NCBI GenBank assembly: GCA_005019695.1
Contig: RXID01014522.1
Location: forward strand, 310,001 to 374,000
DNA: 64,000 bases
Origin: Trichopus zeylanicus subsp. travancoricus
Taxonomy: Eukaryota; Streptophyta; Magnoliopsida; Dioscoreales; Dioscoreaceae
Direction: 5' to 3'
A program made the translations under genes and the position numbers. Shown one piece after another: positions 33,889 to 45,877 of this stretch. Each line of letters begins with the position of its first letter. Position 1 is the first letter of the stretch. The notes beneath the pieces are model-generated. The model was given only the letters and a program-made list of their open reading frames with translations. It ran no database searches and had not been told where the DNA came from.

Positions 33889-35496
33889 CTTATCAGCATC
33901 AAAAAGAGAGAAGAAGAGAGGAGATCAATAGGCATTGTCAAGGAGGAGCTTGACTACAAATCAAAGAGTAAAGCAAAGAAAACTAAGAGAAGTAAGCCTC
34001 TTATCTTTCCTTTCTCTCTTGTTTTATTCTTGCTCTTCCTCTGTCACCCTTTGATGTACTTGTTATCAGAGTTCCACTGGCCCCCACTCCCGCACTCCAT
34101 ACTTTTGCAAGCTTCATCACTGTTGTGGTCACTCATGGTTCCATCTCCTCTAGTACACTGGCCTCCCATCCACCTCTATCACTGTTGTGGCTGCCCATAG
34201 CTCCGTCTCCTCCCATGCACCAGCCTACCAAGCCATCCTTTTTGCTGACCAGCTGCACCAGCTTCACATGCTTTGCCCATACCCTTATCATCGGAGGTAG
34301 CTCGTTGCCAAATCTAAGCCCAACTGTATCTCCACTATGCATGTTGCCCATGCTCCTCGCTATTGGAACTCTCCATCACTAATCCTTACTTATGCCAAAG
34401 TAGCATACCACTATCCAATCCTGGAGTGGCAACACTATTACCTTGAATTGAGAAACCCACTGTCACTCCCCTCCAATTAGGGCCGAATACAGCTAGATTT
34501 TGTTGGATCTAGCACTCTTCTTCCTCAACCTATGGCTGGATCCAGCTATAGGTTGATGAACATGACGCACTGATGGAAGGCTTAGTTGCATTAAAAATAA
34601 AAAAAAGAAAGAAGGGTTAAGGAAAAAGAGATAGAGGAGGAAGAAAAAGCTCCTTCTTGGTGGAGAGCAGGATAGGAAGAGATGAGAAAAAGAGGAGAAG
34701 AGAAAGAATGGGAGAAAAGTAGGAAAGAAAAATAAAAAAATAAAAGAGGTATTGCTAGAAGAGCTAACGTGGGATGAAAACAAAGCAAAAATAAAAAAGG
34801 AAAAAGGAAAAAAATTATAAAAAAATAGAGAGAAAAGAAGAAAAAAAAAGAGAAGAAAGTTTTCTTACTTTAATTTCTATGTCACCATCCATTGACCTAA
34901 GACTAGCCTCTAGGCTCATCCAAAAGTCAATTTGTTTAAGAGCCAGCTTGTAGGCTCACCCAAAAGACAATTCAAATTGAAGACTAGCTTGTGGGGTTTC
35001 CTGAAAGTCTATTCTGACCAAAGGACAGTTTGTGAGCTCATTTAAAAGTTCAATCAGTTTAAGGCTAGCCTACAAGCTCATCCAAAAATCAAATTCAAAC
35101 TCATGGCCAACCTGCAAACTTGCTTGAAAGTCTAATCCACTAAAAGGTCAGCCTGTGGGCTAACTTAAAAGTAAAAAAAATGACTCAGCATCAACCTGTG
35201 GGTTCGCCCAAAGGCATTACAACAGTCTGAGAGCTCTTGAACCAAACTAATCAAATCGATTAACATAAATTAGTTCAAGTAAATAACTTAATTATATTAA
35301 ACTCAAACTGATTCAACTAAAGCAAATAAACAAAACCAAATTGATTTGAACAAAACACCAAAAGGAACTAAATCAACAAAAATAATGGACTAAAATCAAT
35401 TATCAGTCATGCAAAAAATCTTCTACTAGATGTCTAGTTTCCCAAATCAGTCAGTTGATTCTAGTTTATCAAGGGCCTGCATGCTCTCCACCGATT

Positions 35497-35546
35497 GATT
35501 GGTACCCTCAATCGGTCGATCGATTGGTACCCTCAATCGGTCGATC
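35497..35546. repeat. 25-bp perfect tandem duplication
   Basis: A 25-bp unit containing GATTGGTACCCTCAATCGG is present twice without a mismatch. It lies in the part of the LTR with CGATC and TCGAC-type palindromic words, which also occurs at 33,400-33,560, 43,000-43,220 and 55,985-56,170. Confidence 0.85.
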
Positions 35547-37401
35547 GATTATGATGAACTAAGATTAGAAACACTCTATTGGATGATCAATACCTAAATT
35601 AATCATCTGATTTTGATGAACATGGAGTGACACTGGTTTGGTTGGTCGAACGGTACCCCAACTGGTCATCCATTTTAGTTAAGAAACAATTACTTCAGTC
35701 TAGATCCAACCCTAATCAAGTGTAAATAGGATCAAGCCTTGACCCAACTAAAGCAGGTCAACTTGGATCAAACCGAGTTCAGGTTGTGTCAACCCAAAAT
35801 CAAAATAAATTTAAATTGAACTCTAGAAGAGACAAACCAAAAATTGAAACAAGTTCTAATTAAACTCTAATTGAGTCAAACCATATTCAAACTAAAATCA
35901 AGCTCAAATAAAACCCTAATTGGGTCCATTCAAATTCAAGTCCAAGCCCTAACTCGGTCAAATCAAGATTGAACCAAACCCAAATTGGGTCAAATAGAAC
36001 TAAAATTGAAACTCAAGTCAGGTCAAACCTAAACCTAAACCAAGTTGAACTTGAATCAAAATCAAGTTGAGCCTACACCTAAACTGGGTTGAACCAAAAT
36101 TAAAAGTAGGTCAAACCTAAACTAGAACTAAGTAGAATTAAACCAACTTGAACTTGAACCCAAGTCTATTATATAGCCCAGTAAGAGTCCAACATGAGTC
36201 AAATCTAAATCCATTAATCGGTTAAACTAAGATCAATCTAGAACTCAATTAGGGTTTAGATCCAAGGTTTGCTAAGGATTCAACAAGAATCCAATCAGGG
36301 TTGGATCCAAAATCAATTAGGGTTAGTGGACTATAAACTCTAAGCCATTAACAACACCTCAAAGTTAATCGACAATACGCTTAAGAAGCCATCAATTATT
36401 AGATCAGAAATGGTTAGCATAAAGCCAAAGCTACTGACCATTTCAAATTAAACCAAGGGAAGTTGAACTTACTTAGTCAGTTGGCCAAACATTTAAATAG
36501 TCTAACTGAAAATATACTTAAAGTCGTTGGCCATACTTCAAAGCTAAGACAACTCAAAAGCCATTGGTGATGCTTAGCTAAGCAAATTCAAAAGTCATTA
36601 GTAATGCTTCAAATTTAATCAACAACACGTCTAAGAGACTGTCGATTATCAAATCAAAAATGGTTAACAAAGCTCAGGCCACTAACCATTTCAAATTAAA
36701 CTAAGGTATCTTTGAACTCACTTATTTAGTTAGGCAAGCGCCTTGTTCCAATGAAGTCAATTGATAAAATGCTTAAAGTCATCAACTGTACTTCAAAGCT
36801 AAGCCAACTCAAAAGACATTTGCAATGCTTCAAACTTAATCAAAAACATGCCAAGGAAGTCATCAATTATCAAATCAATGGTCAAAAGAATCTAATTGAC
36901 AATAAGCATAAAGTCGTTAGTGATAATTCAAATTTTAATAGGGTCAAATAATTCAAATCAAAGGAATCAGTCGCATCCTAAAATCAAGCCAAATTATTAA
37001 ATCAAGCATCTATCCGAGTCAAGTTCCGCTCATCCATGGGCACGAGAGCGGGGTAGTGGCAAATATTAAGCTCTTCCCATTCTCTTTCTTATTTTATGTC
37101 ATGAATTTAATTTATTAAATTATAAAGTGAGAGTATGTCCTTATTTAAACCATGTATCCCTTTCCCAAATCAATTAAATCATGTTTGACTTTCTTTGTGT
37201 CTCTATCTTATTAGCTAGGTTTTTCACTTTAGAAAGTTTCTAACAATTTTCAAGGTAATTAACAATAGGGGTTTGTAGCTATTTGAAGTCATATTCTCAT
37301 AATATTTGATTGCACATTCAAACCACTCTCAATTTTTATTTATTGTATTGATATTGTTCCTTAGGGTTTTTAGCTATCATGGGTGGTTAGTTTTAGCTCC
37401 A

Positions 37402-40029
37402 CGGTGAGATCATTATCACATCGCCACTCTCTCTTTTTAACTTGTTCTAGCAACATTTTTGACCAGATCATGCCAAATTCCATTCACATTGATTGCCATG
37501 GCAAGGGTGCATGCTTTTGATGCAATCACAAGGCAAGCAAGTCTTAGTCCTTGTGGTTAGTCAATAATCCTTGTAGCAAGGATGCATTTTATCATCATCT
37601 ATCTCAAGCTAGGCTAGTGCAAATCGTGGCCATTAGTACCCTTTGTAGGTGGAAGGCATATCCTCTTTCCTACACCTTGTTGTAGTCAAAACAAAATCAA
37701 TTTGATTTGCCACTTCTTCTTCTTTGCTGGTGAGTTGTTGCATTTTGCTTATCCTATTGGTCTTTAGGATGACAAGTAAGTCTTCTCACGAGGCCTGTGA
37801 TCCAACAATGAGCAAAGTTGAGGCTCCTCACTGAGAGGTGATCTTCCCTGACTAGTTCAACACTTGCACCTATTAAAAGGGAATGGTTGTTCTTGGCCTT
37901 CATCCTTGGTCATGAGTTTGTATTGCTTCATAAGTTTCTACTGGTACTCAGGTCTAGATGCTTTATGGATCATACACTAAGCTTATAACTAGGCATTTGG
38001 GGTCAAGCATGAGTTTGTCATTGTTTCCCTATCAATTGCAAGACTTGTAACTATGTTTTACTTTATGGAAGCTTATAAAAGCTTTTGCTCCCTAGCAATT
38101 CATTGCTTTGGTTTGAATGCAATAAAAATGATGATTACAAGTGTACCTTTCCTTTGTAGGGCATGACCCATTAGGCCATCTTGACTGAAATGCTTTTGAA
38201 AACCAAGCATGAGAGTTTGTAACCATAGCCTATCAACAGCAGATCTTGTAAATGAGCCTCCTTCCCTGATCAAGGATTGACCTTGTAACTAGGTCTTTGA
38301 TCCATTTAGTGGCTCTTAACAAAGATTTCTATTTCCTAGAAACCCACTACTTTGATTTGAATGTAATCAAAAGTAAGGTAATAGGTGTACCTTTTCTTTG
38401 TAGAGCATGGCTCGTCGGGCCATGTCAGCTAGAATGTTTCTTAGGGTTAAGCGTGAGAGCATGTAACCATACCTTGATCAAAAGTGAATCCTATAACTGG
38501 GCCTCTAGGGGGTCAAGTGCAAGAGCTTGTAACCATATCTCAATCAAAAACAAATCTTGTAATTGGCCCATCAGGGGGGTCAAGCACGGAATTTGTAACT
38601 ATATTTCAATTAAGAACGGATCTTGTAGCTAGACTTTCAAGGGGTCAAGCGTATAAGCTTATAACCATATCTTGGTCAAGAGTGGATCTTATAACTAGTC
38701 TTTCGAGGGGTCAAGCATGAGAGCTTGTAACCATACCTTGGTCAAGAGAGGGTCTTATAACTAGCCTTTCAGGGGGTTAGGTGTGAGAGCTTGTAACCAT
38801 ACCTTGGTCAAGAGCTTATGTTATAACTAGGCCTTTGAGGGGTCAAGTGAAAGAGCTTGTAATCATATCTCAGTTAAGAGAGGATCTTGTAACTGGGCCT
38901 TTAGGGGGTTAAGTGGGAGAGCTTGTAATTATACCTCGATCAAGTATAGATCTTGTAACCCAACCTTCAGGGGGGTCAAGTGCAAGAGCTTGTAACCATA
39001 TCTTAGTCATGAGAAAATCTTGTAACTGGGCCTTTGGGGACTTCAATGTGAGAGCTTGTAACTATACCTCAATCAAAAGCGGATCTTGTAATCAAGCCTT
39101 CGGGAGGTCAAGCATGAGAGCTTGTAACCGTATCTTGGTCAAGAGAAGATCTTATAATCGAGCCTTCTAGAGGGCGATGGGGATCAAGCACAAGAGCTTG
39201 TAATCATACCTCACTCAAGAGTGGGTCTTCTAATCATGCCTTATTCCTCAGTCAAGAGTTGGTCTTGTAACTAGGCCTTGTTCCTCAATGAAGAACAAAT
39301 CTTATACCTAAGTCTTTTCCTTTATAGGATGGCTTTTGAGGGAGACTTCCTTTCCCTAGTAATTCATTGCTTTACTTTGAACATAATTGAAAAAGAAGGT
39401 TTTAGGCATACATCTTCTTGTAGGGTATGACTGTTAGGCCATTTTGACTGAAAAGCTTTGAAAGGTCAAGTGTGAAAGCTTCTAACTATTTTTTTTTTTT
39501 ATCAAGAGTGAATCTTATAACCAAGCTTTCAAGGGTTCAAGCATGTGAGCATGTAACCTCTTCTCGACTGAACATGAGGACTCATAGTTAAGATCCATGG
39601 GTCATATTTTCTACAACAACAAGTAGGCAACCAGTTATTTTTATTGATAAAATCTTTACAAATTGCTTACATGCCATGTTCAAGGCAAGGCTTGGTCGTC
39701 CAAATGCTCAAGTTTGTAGGTCCCCTTCTTGTATGGTTTTAGGCATACTTCATCTTGTAGGGTATGACCTATCAGGTCATTTTGACTGGAAAGCTTTAAA
39801 GGTCAAGTGCAAAAGCTTCTAACTATTTTTTGATCAAGAGTGGATCTTATAACCAAGCCTTCAAGGGGTCAAGTGTGTGAGCTTGTAACCTCTTCTCGAC
39901 TAAACGTGAGGACTCATAGTTAAGCTCCATGGGTCATATTTTCTTTAACAACAAGCAAATAACCAATTATTTTTATCGAGAAAATCTTTGCAAATTACTT
40001 ATATGCCAAGTTCAAGGCAAGGCTTGGTC
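37402..40029 (-). repeat. 3' region of element C (tandem repeats, possibly 3' UTR and LTR)
   Basis: This interval follows the C-terminal end of the element C integrase in the element's sense. It holds a 341-bp duplication, a 66-bp array and looser repeats built on GGCATGACCCATTAGGCCAT-like words (about 38,160 and 38,400). Tandem repeats between polyprotein and 3' LTR are known in Tat/Ogre-type plant elements. No LTR boundary could be fixed, and no match to the 5' LTR fragment at 59,900-60,982 was evident by eye. No open reading frame of interest. Confidence 0.45.
38455..39250. repeat. about 66-bp tandem array
   Basis: About 12 copies of a unit with GAGCTTGTAACCATACCTTG, GGATCTTGTAACTAGGCC and TTCAGGGGGTCAAG. 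Frames such as 38,297-38,632 and 38,913-39,170 plus are products of the repeat. Confidence 0.85.
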
Positions 40030-40075
40030 GTTCAAATGCTCAGGTTTGTAGGTCCCCACTCCATATCACCATGTG
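39395..40075. repeat. about 341-bp tandem duplication
   Basis: Two similar copies (39,395-39,724 and 39,735-40,065) share GGTATGAC, AAGCTTCTAACTATTTTTT, GGGTCATATTTTCT and CAAGGCAAGGCTTGGTCGT. Each includes the end of the element C integrase on the minus strand (the TWHISNL-type ending), so the duplication spans the stop-codon end of pol and part of the 3' region. Confidence 0.8.
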
Positions 40076-40286
40076 ACACAGTATGGTCATTTCTAGTTTG
40101 GGGCTAATTTTATGGTGGTTTAATTGGTGATGGCTGCTCTTCGGAGCACCAAGTCAAGTTATGCCAAGGACCACCTTAGTGTCCTCCTAGCTTGAGCTCG
40201 AGCTACTTGCTAGCAAGCTTGATCTTGTACCTTGACAAGGAGTTCCTTCTCTATCCTCATATTTTCCACATTTACATTGGGCCATA
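40030..40286 (-). pseudogene. C-terminal end of the element C integrase (separated by an insertion)
   Basis: On the minus strand, starting at the edge of the LTR at 40,287, the sequence reads RIEKELLVKVQDQAC, LDLVLRRAAITN, then KLAPN, GTYKPEHLNDQALP and TWHISNLQRF, with stops between. This is the well-known C-terminal integrase pattern of plant Ty3/gypsy elements (GDLVLR, KLAPNWEGPY, GAYxLEHLDGxxLPRTWxxxNL). Element C lacks exactly this part at 56,273. The two pieces therefore belonged to one gene before a 16 kb insertion. Confidence 0.75.
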
Positions 40287-40819
40287 TGGAGCTAAAATTG
40301 ACAACCCAAGATAACTATAGCTCTCAAAAAATGATCTCAAAATAATAAATGAATTTGAGAGTGGTTCGAGTGTGGAATTATATGTTGTGGGAACATGACT
40401 TCCAGGAGGTGCAAATTTCTATTGTTAATTATCCTGACGATTGTTAGGAATCTCCTAAAGTAAGAAAATCTAGCTAATCAAATAGAGACACAAAAAAAGA
40501 AAAAGCATGATTTGATTTATATAAGAAAGGGGTTACATAGCTTAAGGGGATACACTCACTTTATAATTTTAAATAAATTTAAATTCATATGAAATAAGAA
40601 AGAGAATGGGAAAGGATTTGATGCTCACTACTGCCCGCTCTCGTGTACTTGACTGAGTGAAATTTGACTTGAATGGATGCTTGATTTGATTCTTAGCGAA
40701 TGCTGATAACTTTGATAGATTTTAGGATGTGACTGACTATCTTGGTTTATGTACCCTTAATAAGATCTAAAGTATCACTAATGACTTTCTTCTTATTGTC
40801 AATTAACCTTTTTTAATTT

Positions 40820-41900
40820 TTGATTTGAGAAAATGATTAGTAGCCTTAGCTTATGCTAACCATTTCTAATTTAATAATCAATGGCTTTTGGTGTGTTGTC
40901 AATTAACTTTTAAGCGTCACTAACAACTTTTAAGTTAGCTCAACTTTGAAGTATATCCGATGACTTTAATTGTGTTGTCCATTGACTTTATTTGAATAAG
41001 GCATTTGGCTTACTATCTAAGTTTAAGACTACCTTAGTTTAGTTTGAAATAGTTAGTAGTCTTGGCTTTATGTTAATTATCTCTAATTTGATAATCAATG
41101 GCCTTTTAAGTGTGTTGTTGATTAAAATTGGAGTATCACCAATAACTTTTGAGTTGGCTTAACTTTAAAGCGTGGCTGATAACTCTAAGCATATTATTAA
41201 TTGACTTTATTTGAACAAGGAATCTAATTGACTAATTAAATGAGTTCAAGCTTGCTTTAGTTTGGTTTAAAATAGTTAACAACCTTGACTTCATCATAAC
41301 CATTTCTGATTTGATAATCAACAACCTTTTAGATATGTTGTTGATTAAACTTGAAGTGTCATCCACGGCTTTTGAGTTGGCTTAGTTTTAAAGTATGGCC
41401 ATCAGCTTTAAGTGTGTTGTTAGTTGACTTTGTTTGAATAAGGCATCTGGCTGACTAATTAATTGAATTCAAGCCTACCTTAATTTATTTTGAAATGGTT
41501 AGCAACCTTGCCTTTATGCTAACTAGTTCCTTACTAATTAATTCAGTTCAAGCTTGTCTTAGTTTAGTTTGAAATGGTTAGCAACCTTGCCTTTATGCTA
41601 ACTAGTTTTGATTTGACAATCAATGACCTTTTAGGTTTGTTGTCAATTAAACTTGAAGTATCATCAGTGGCTTTTGAGTTGGCTTAGCTTTGAAGTGGGT
41701 TGATGACTTTAAGTGTATTATCGGTTGACTTCATTTGAATAAATCATTTAGCTAACTAACTAAGCAAGTTTAAGCTTATCTTAGTTTGGTTTGAAATAGT
41801 TAGTGGTCTTAGCTTTATGCTAACCATTTCTAATTTGATAATTGAAGGTATTTTAGGTGTGTTGTCAATTAGACTTAGGGTATTATCAACAGCTTTGAGC
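40820..41900. repeat. about 210-240 bp tandem repeat in LTR
   Basis: About five copies of the unit with GGTTAGCAACCTTG, AATTTGATAATCAATGGCC and TTTGAATAAGGCATTTGGC. Inside it a 38-bp string is exactly repeated 79 bp apart (41,491-41,528 and 41,570-41,607), a recent local duplication. Confidence 0.75.
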
Positions 41901-43613
41901 TTGTTGTCGGCTAACTCCAATTGATCTTGGATCCAACCCTCATTAGGTTCTTGATAGATTTAGGTTCAACCCATTAATGGGTTTGGGGTCAACTTGCATT
42001 GGACACTTATTAGGTTTGGGTTTAAACATTAATGGACTTGCATTTAAGTTCTAGTTGGTTTGGTTTAACTTAGTTTTGGTTTAGGTATGACCTAGTTTTC
42101 CTTCTAGTTTGCCCTAGTTTTAGTTCAAGTTTTACCTAATTTTGGTTCCAAGTTCGACCTATCTTGGTTCCAGTTTGACCTAATTTAGGTTCAGGTTCAA
42201 CCCAGTTTAGGTTTAAGTTTGACTAGTTCTGGTTTAGGTTCGACCTAGTTTTAAGTTTAAGTGTAACATGATTTTGGTTTAAGTGCAACTTAGTTTTGGT
42301 ATGTTTGAGTTTGATTTAACCTGATTAGGATTTAGCTCAAACTTTGTTTAACCTAATTGGGGTGGTTCAAACTTGACTTGACCTAATTAGGGTTTAGATT
42401 TGGTTTAACCCAATTAGGATCAGTTTAAACCTAGTTTGATCTAATTAGGGCTCAATTCAAGCTTGTTTGAGTTTAGTTTGAATGTGGTTTGGCTTAATTA
42501 GAGTTCAATTCAAATTTGGTTTGATTTAATTTGAATGTAGTTCAACTCAATTAGAGTTCAATTCAAATTTATTTTGATTTAATTTGAATGTAGTTTCTCA
42601 ATTAGAGTACAATTTGAATTTGTTGTGATTTAATTTAAATGTAGTTCAAATTTGTTTTGGTTTAATTTGAATATAGTTTGATTTAATTAGAGTTTAATTT
42701 GAATTTATTTTGATTTAATTCAAATGTAGTTTGACTCAGTTAGAGCTCAATTCAAATTTATTTTGATTTAATTCGAATGTGGCTTGACTCAATTTGAATT
42801 CAAATTGAATTTGGTTTTGATTTAGTTCGAATATATTTGACTTAATTAGAGTTCAATTCAAACTTGTTTTGATTTTGCGTTGACTCAATCTAAACCTAGT
42901 TTGATCCATGTTAACTCGATTTGAACCGCTCAAGGCTTAACCCGATTTGAATCCGATTAGGGTTGGGTCCAAAACCCAGTCATCATTTTTTCTGATTAAA
43001 ATGGACGATTGAATGGGTATCAGTCGACTAGTTGAAAGTGTGTTATTCCAGGTTCATCAAAACTAAATGACTGGTTCTAGTATCAGTCATCCAATAAAGA
43101 AATTTTAGTCTTGATTTGTCAAAATCGGTCGATTGGTTCATTATATCGGTTGACCGGCAAAGAGCATTCTTGATAGACAAGAATCGGTCTACCAATTTGG
43201 GGAATTAGATGATTGGTAGAAGATTTTCTACATGACTAATAATTGATTTTAGTCCATTTATTTTATCAAGTTAGGTCCATTTGGTTATTTATTTGACTAA
43301 ATTCAATTTTATTTATTTACTTTAGTCCAATCGACTTGAGTTCAATATGACTAAGTCATTTAATTTAACTGATTTATATTAATTTGAATAGTTTGGTTTG
43401 AAAGCCCTCAGATTGCCATAATGACTTTGAATGAGCCCACAGGCTGATCCTAAGTCAATTTGACTTTTAGGTTAGCCTATAGGCTGTTCTTTAGTCAATT
43501 AGACTTTTAACTGAGCTTGTAGGCTAGCCTTGAGTCTAAATTTGATTTTCAGACAAGCTCATAGGCTAGGCATAAACTGATTAAACTTTTAGGTGAGTTT
43601 GTAGGCTAGCCTT

Positions 43614-44947
43614 TGTTGTCCTTTATAATTTTGATAATAAACAAATTTTGTATTTAATCTATTTCTTGGGTATTGTGAACCAGTAATCAAGCCAAACATA
43701 GAATGAAGGTCAAGCCCATTTGGACATCTCAAGCATGGATAAGCATGAAGACATCATTAAAGGTGAGGCATGATGGTAGACCAATGGACAAAACTTGAAG
43801 AAACAAAGTTAGCTTGAAGAAGGCTTAAGAGACGGCTCACTAGGTTTAACTTTTTTTATTTTGTTGAGTTGAAGATTTGTTGGTTGAATTTTTAGTTTAG
43901 AGCTTGGGCTAACACTCAACCTATCTTAGAATGCTTTCATTGGCTTATTATTTATCCAAGGTTAGCTTGACAAGATGTCAAACATGAAAATTAAAGTTAT
44001 AGTAAAATAGTAGCTTTTCTGTCTATTAGCTTCTAATGTCTGAACTAGACTATTCGAACTCTTGAATATAGCAAAAATGGCTCTAGAATTATTGACAACT
44101 TCAGACACCTAAACCTCAAGATCAGACACTCAAAGATTTGGAAAATATAACTTCTGAAATTTCATATTCAGAGTTCAGATGACCAATGTATTGGTCGAAT
44201 ATTTGAAACTATATTGTTTGAATATCCAAACTTTGTGATCGGATATCTGAATATGTGATATTTAGTTTCAATGGCTAGTTAAATTTGATAGTTGGGAGGC
44301 TTCAAATGCCAAAACTTCATGGTTCAGATGTCTGAATGTGACAAAGCACAGGTCAACAGCTAGTATCCTCACCAACTAGTATTTAAGAGCTTAAAACTTA
44401 TTCTTTGATAAGTTTTTGTATATTCTTGAGCAATCTTCATATGAGATAATAAGTTCTTAATAGCCCTCTAGCCTCTAGGAGCTCTAATACTTACACTTTA
44501 ACTTTTAAATATTCAAAGCTTTTGTTCTCATTTTGAGTGATCTTATAGAGAGGCAAAAGAGCTAGTTTTCATATTTGTGATCAAGTGTGAAAGCTCCAAG
44601 GCTATTTAGAGCGATTGAGGGACTCAAGTTCCAGTTGGGAGCTCATCTTGCCAGTTATTATAAGAAGAATTGTAGGGAATTGGCTTCACCGACAAAATAA
44701 CACACTTAAGTGAAGTGGTAAAGCCCACAAGGGTGAAGAAAGGATTGTGAAATAGAAGTGGTCAGTCTTCGAACCACGTTACATTATGGTGCACACTTCC
44801 ATTACTCTATTTACTTAATTCCAATTGAGTTTTGATTGAGATTTACTTGAAATTATTTTTTATGTATTGAATTATATTTTAATTACTCAAAAATGGTGTC
44901 ATTGTTGCTTGAAAACCTAATTCACCCTACCCTTTTGGTGGATTTTA
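43614..44947. mobile_element. probable Ty1/copia solo LTR (SIRE-like)
   Basis: A 1.33 kb segment interrupts the 39-bp repeats of the host LTR. It begins TGTTGTCC, followed by TTTTGATAATAAACAAA, and ends after GAAAACCTAATTCACCC, a phrase common near the 3' end of Maximus/SIRE-type copia LTRs. The middle has repeated TCAGATGTCTGAA-like words. The flanks GCCTT and TGCTT are a near-match for a 5-bp target duplication. The host repeat reads through if the segment is removed. Family assignment is inference from memory of such LTRs. Confidence 0.5.
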
Positions 44948-45067
44948 TGCTTTTAGTCTTGGGTGCGAATAGATTTTCAATTGAACTCGTAGACTAGCCT
45001 TTAGTCCCAAATAGGCTTTTGGGGGAGCTTGCGAGTTGGTCCTTAACTGAATTGTCTTTCGGGTGAG

Positions 45068-45072
45068 CCCAC
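45068..45072. other. candidate target-site duplication CCCAC (left)
   Basis: The same five bases occur at 54,833-54,837, on the other side of the plus-oriented LTR pair. Joining the flanks restores the expected minus-strand repeat (GAGCCCAC followed by CCTAGGCTA). Some ambiguity remains because other family LTRs themselves end in CCCA. Confidence 0.55.
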
Positions 45073-45865
45073 TATTTAAGTCAATTTTGGCAAAAAAAAA
45101 ATCAAATTTAATTAAAATATGGAGTTGAATGGCATTACATTATGGCTGAAATTTCGATCTCAATTAGACCTAAATCACAGTCAAATTTGACCAAAAATTG
45201 GGTTCAACATAGACTTGAATCATCGAAAAATTTGGACTCAAACTAAAATAGGCTGGATACTTGGATCAAAATCGGGTCCAAAATTGATCAAATATCTAAA
45301 TCAAAATTAGAAAAATATAAAATCTTTGTAAATAGGTCTCTAGACCAAGTATAGTTTACAAATGGGTTTTTAATTAGGCTTTCCTTACAAATAAGTTAGT
45401 GGGATGAAAATTTTGTGAAAAGTCCTTAAAAATTTTGAAATTTCAAATAAATCTGAGGTTTGCAAATAAACCACTCAAAATATTATATTCGCAAATAAAC
45501 CCTGAAATTTCTAATTTTTGCAAATAAACTCTCCGAAAATTTTTATTTGTAAAAAAGTCCAAATTTTATTCAAATGGAATCCTAAAAGTTTCAAAATTTT
45601 ATAATTAGATTCTTTTTACAAGAAGACCCCTAAAAGTTATAAAATTATATTTTGGTCCACATTTTTTTTAAAATTTGCAAATACCACCTCAAAGCTCAAT
45701 ATCCAAATATGATACAAATATTGATTTTTTTCATCAGGAAAACAAATCTCAATCAATGAATTACTTGCCAATCACAAAAATTAGAAATACAATCCAATTA
45801 CAAATCACAACCTAATGACTTTTCAAAGTTGGATAAATCAAAGATTTCATTTTGTTTCTCTTCTA

Positions 45866-45877
45866 GATTTATAAATT
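45866..45877 (+). promoter_or_regulatory. TATA-like box of first tandem LTR
   Basis: GATTTATAAATTG lies 0.8 kb after the LTR start, followed by CTTGTGCAAAAAAGAGCAG, the equivalent of the TTGCAAAACAAAAGA leader start at 50,286. Confidence 0.5.

Larger units (their letters stand above)
27321..37401 (+). mobile_element. Ty3/gypsy retrotransposon B (same family as A, gag deleted)
   Basis: A plus-strand relative of A. The match to A begins near 27,330, corresponding to the gag end of A (about 10,400), and runs through protease, reverse transcriptase, RNase H, integrase, 24-bp minisatellite and polypurine tract to a 3' LTR ending at 37,401. Gag and most of the 5' LTR are missing. All genes are interrupted. 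Confidence 0.8.
33278..37401 (+). repeat. 3' LTR of element B (about 4.1 kb)
   Basis: It starts TGCTTGAATCAATTTTG and ends TTTTAGCTCCA, both matching family ends. Inside are a short U3, the TATA box, a GC-rich block (34,080-34,600), a purine-rich tract (34,580-34,870), degenerate 39-bp repeats (34,890-35,230), a segment with GATCGATTGGT motifs (35,450-35,670), CAAACCTAAACT-type repeats, and degenerate 240-bp units (36,360-36,960). The 23-, 40- and 48-bp arrays expanded elsewhere are absent or minimal, which explains its shorter length. Confidence 0.8.
40287..45072 (-). mobile_element. A/B-family LTR inserted in element C, part 1
   Basis: The left edge TGGAGC and following bases match the family LTR end (AATTAACAATAG-type words, GAGACAC). 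It holds 240-bp repeats, CAATTAGGGTT-type repeats and the CGACTAGTTG motif block (43,000-43,220). The remainder of this LTR is at 54,833-56,272. Without the nested insertions the two parts sum to about 4.9 kb, a normal length for the family. No polyprotein of its own is attached, so it is a solo LTR. No target-site duplication was found. Confidence 0.7.

Noticed and set aside
38297..39170. Plus-strand frames of 78-111 codons with repeated ARACNHISIK-like words
   Set aside because: They follow the 66-bp tandem unit and shift frame between units. No start context or domain.
38455..39250. CRISPR-like array
   Set aside because: Units are contiguous and degenerate without unique spacers, and the context is a plant retrotransposon.
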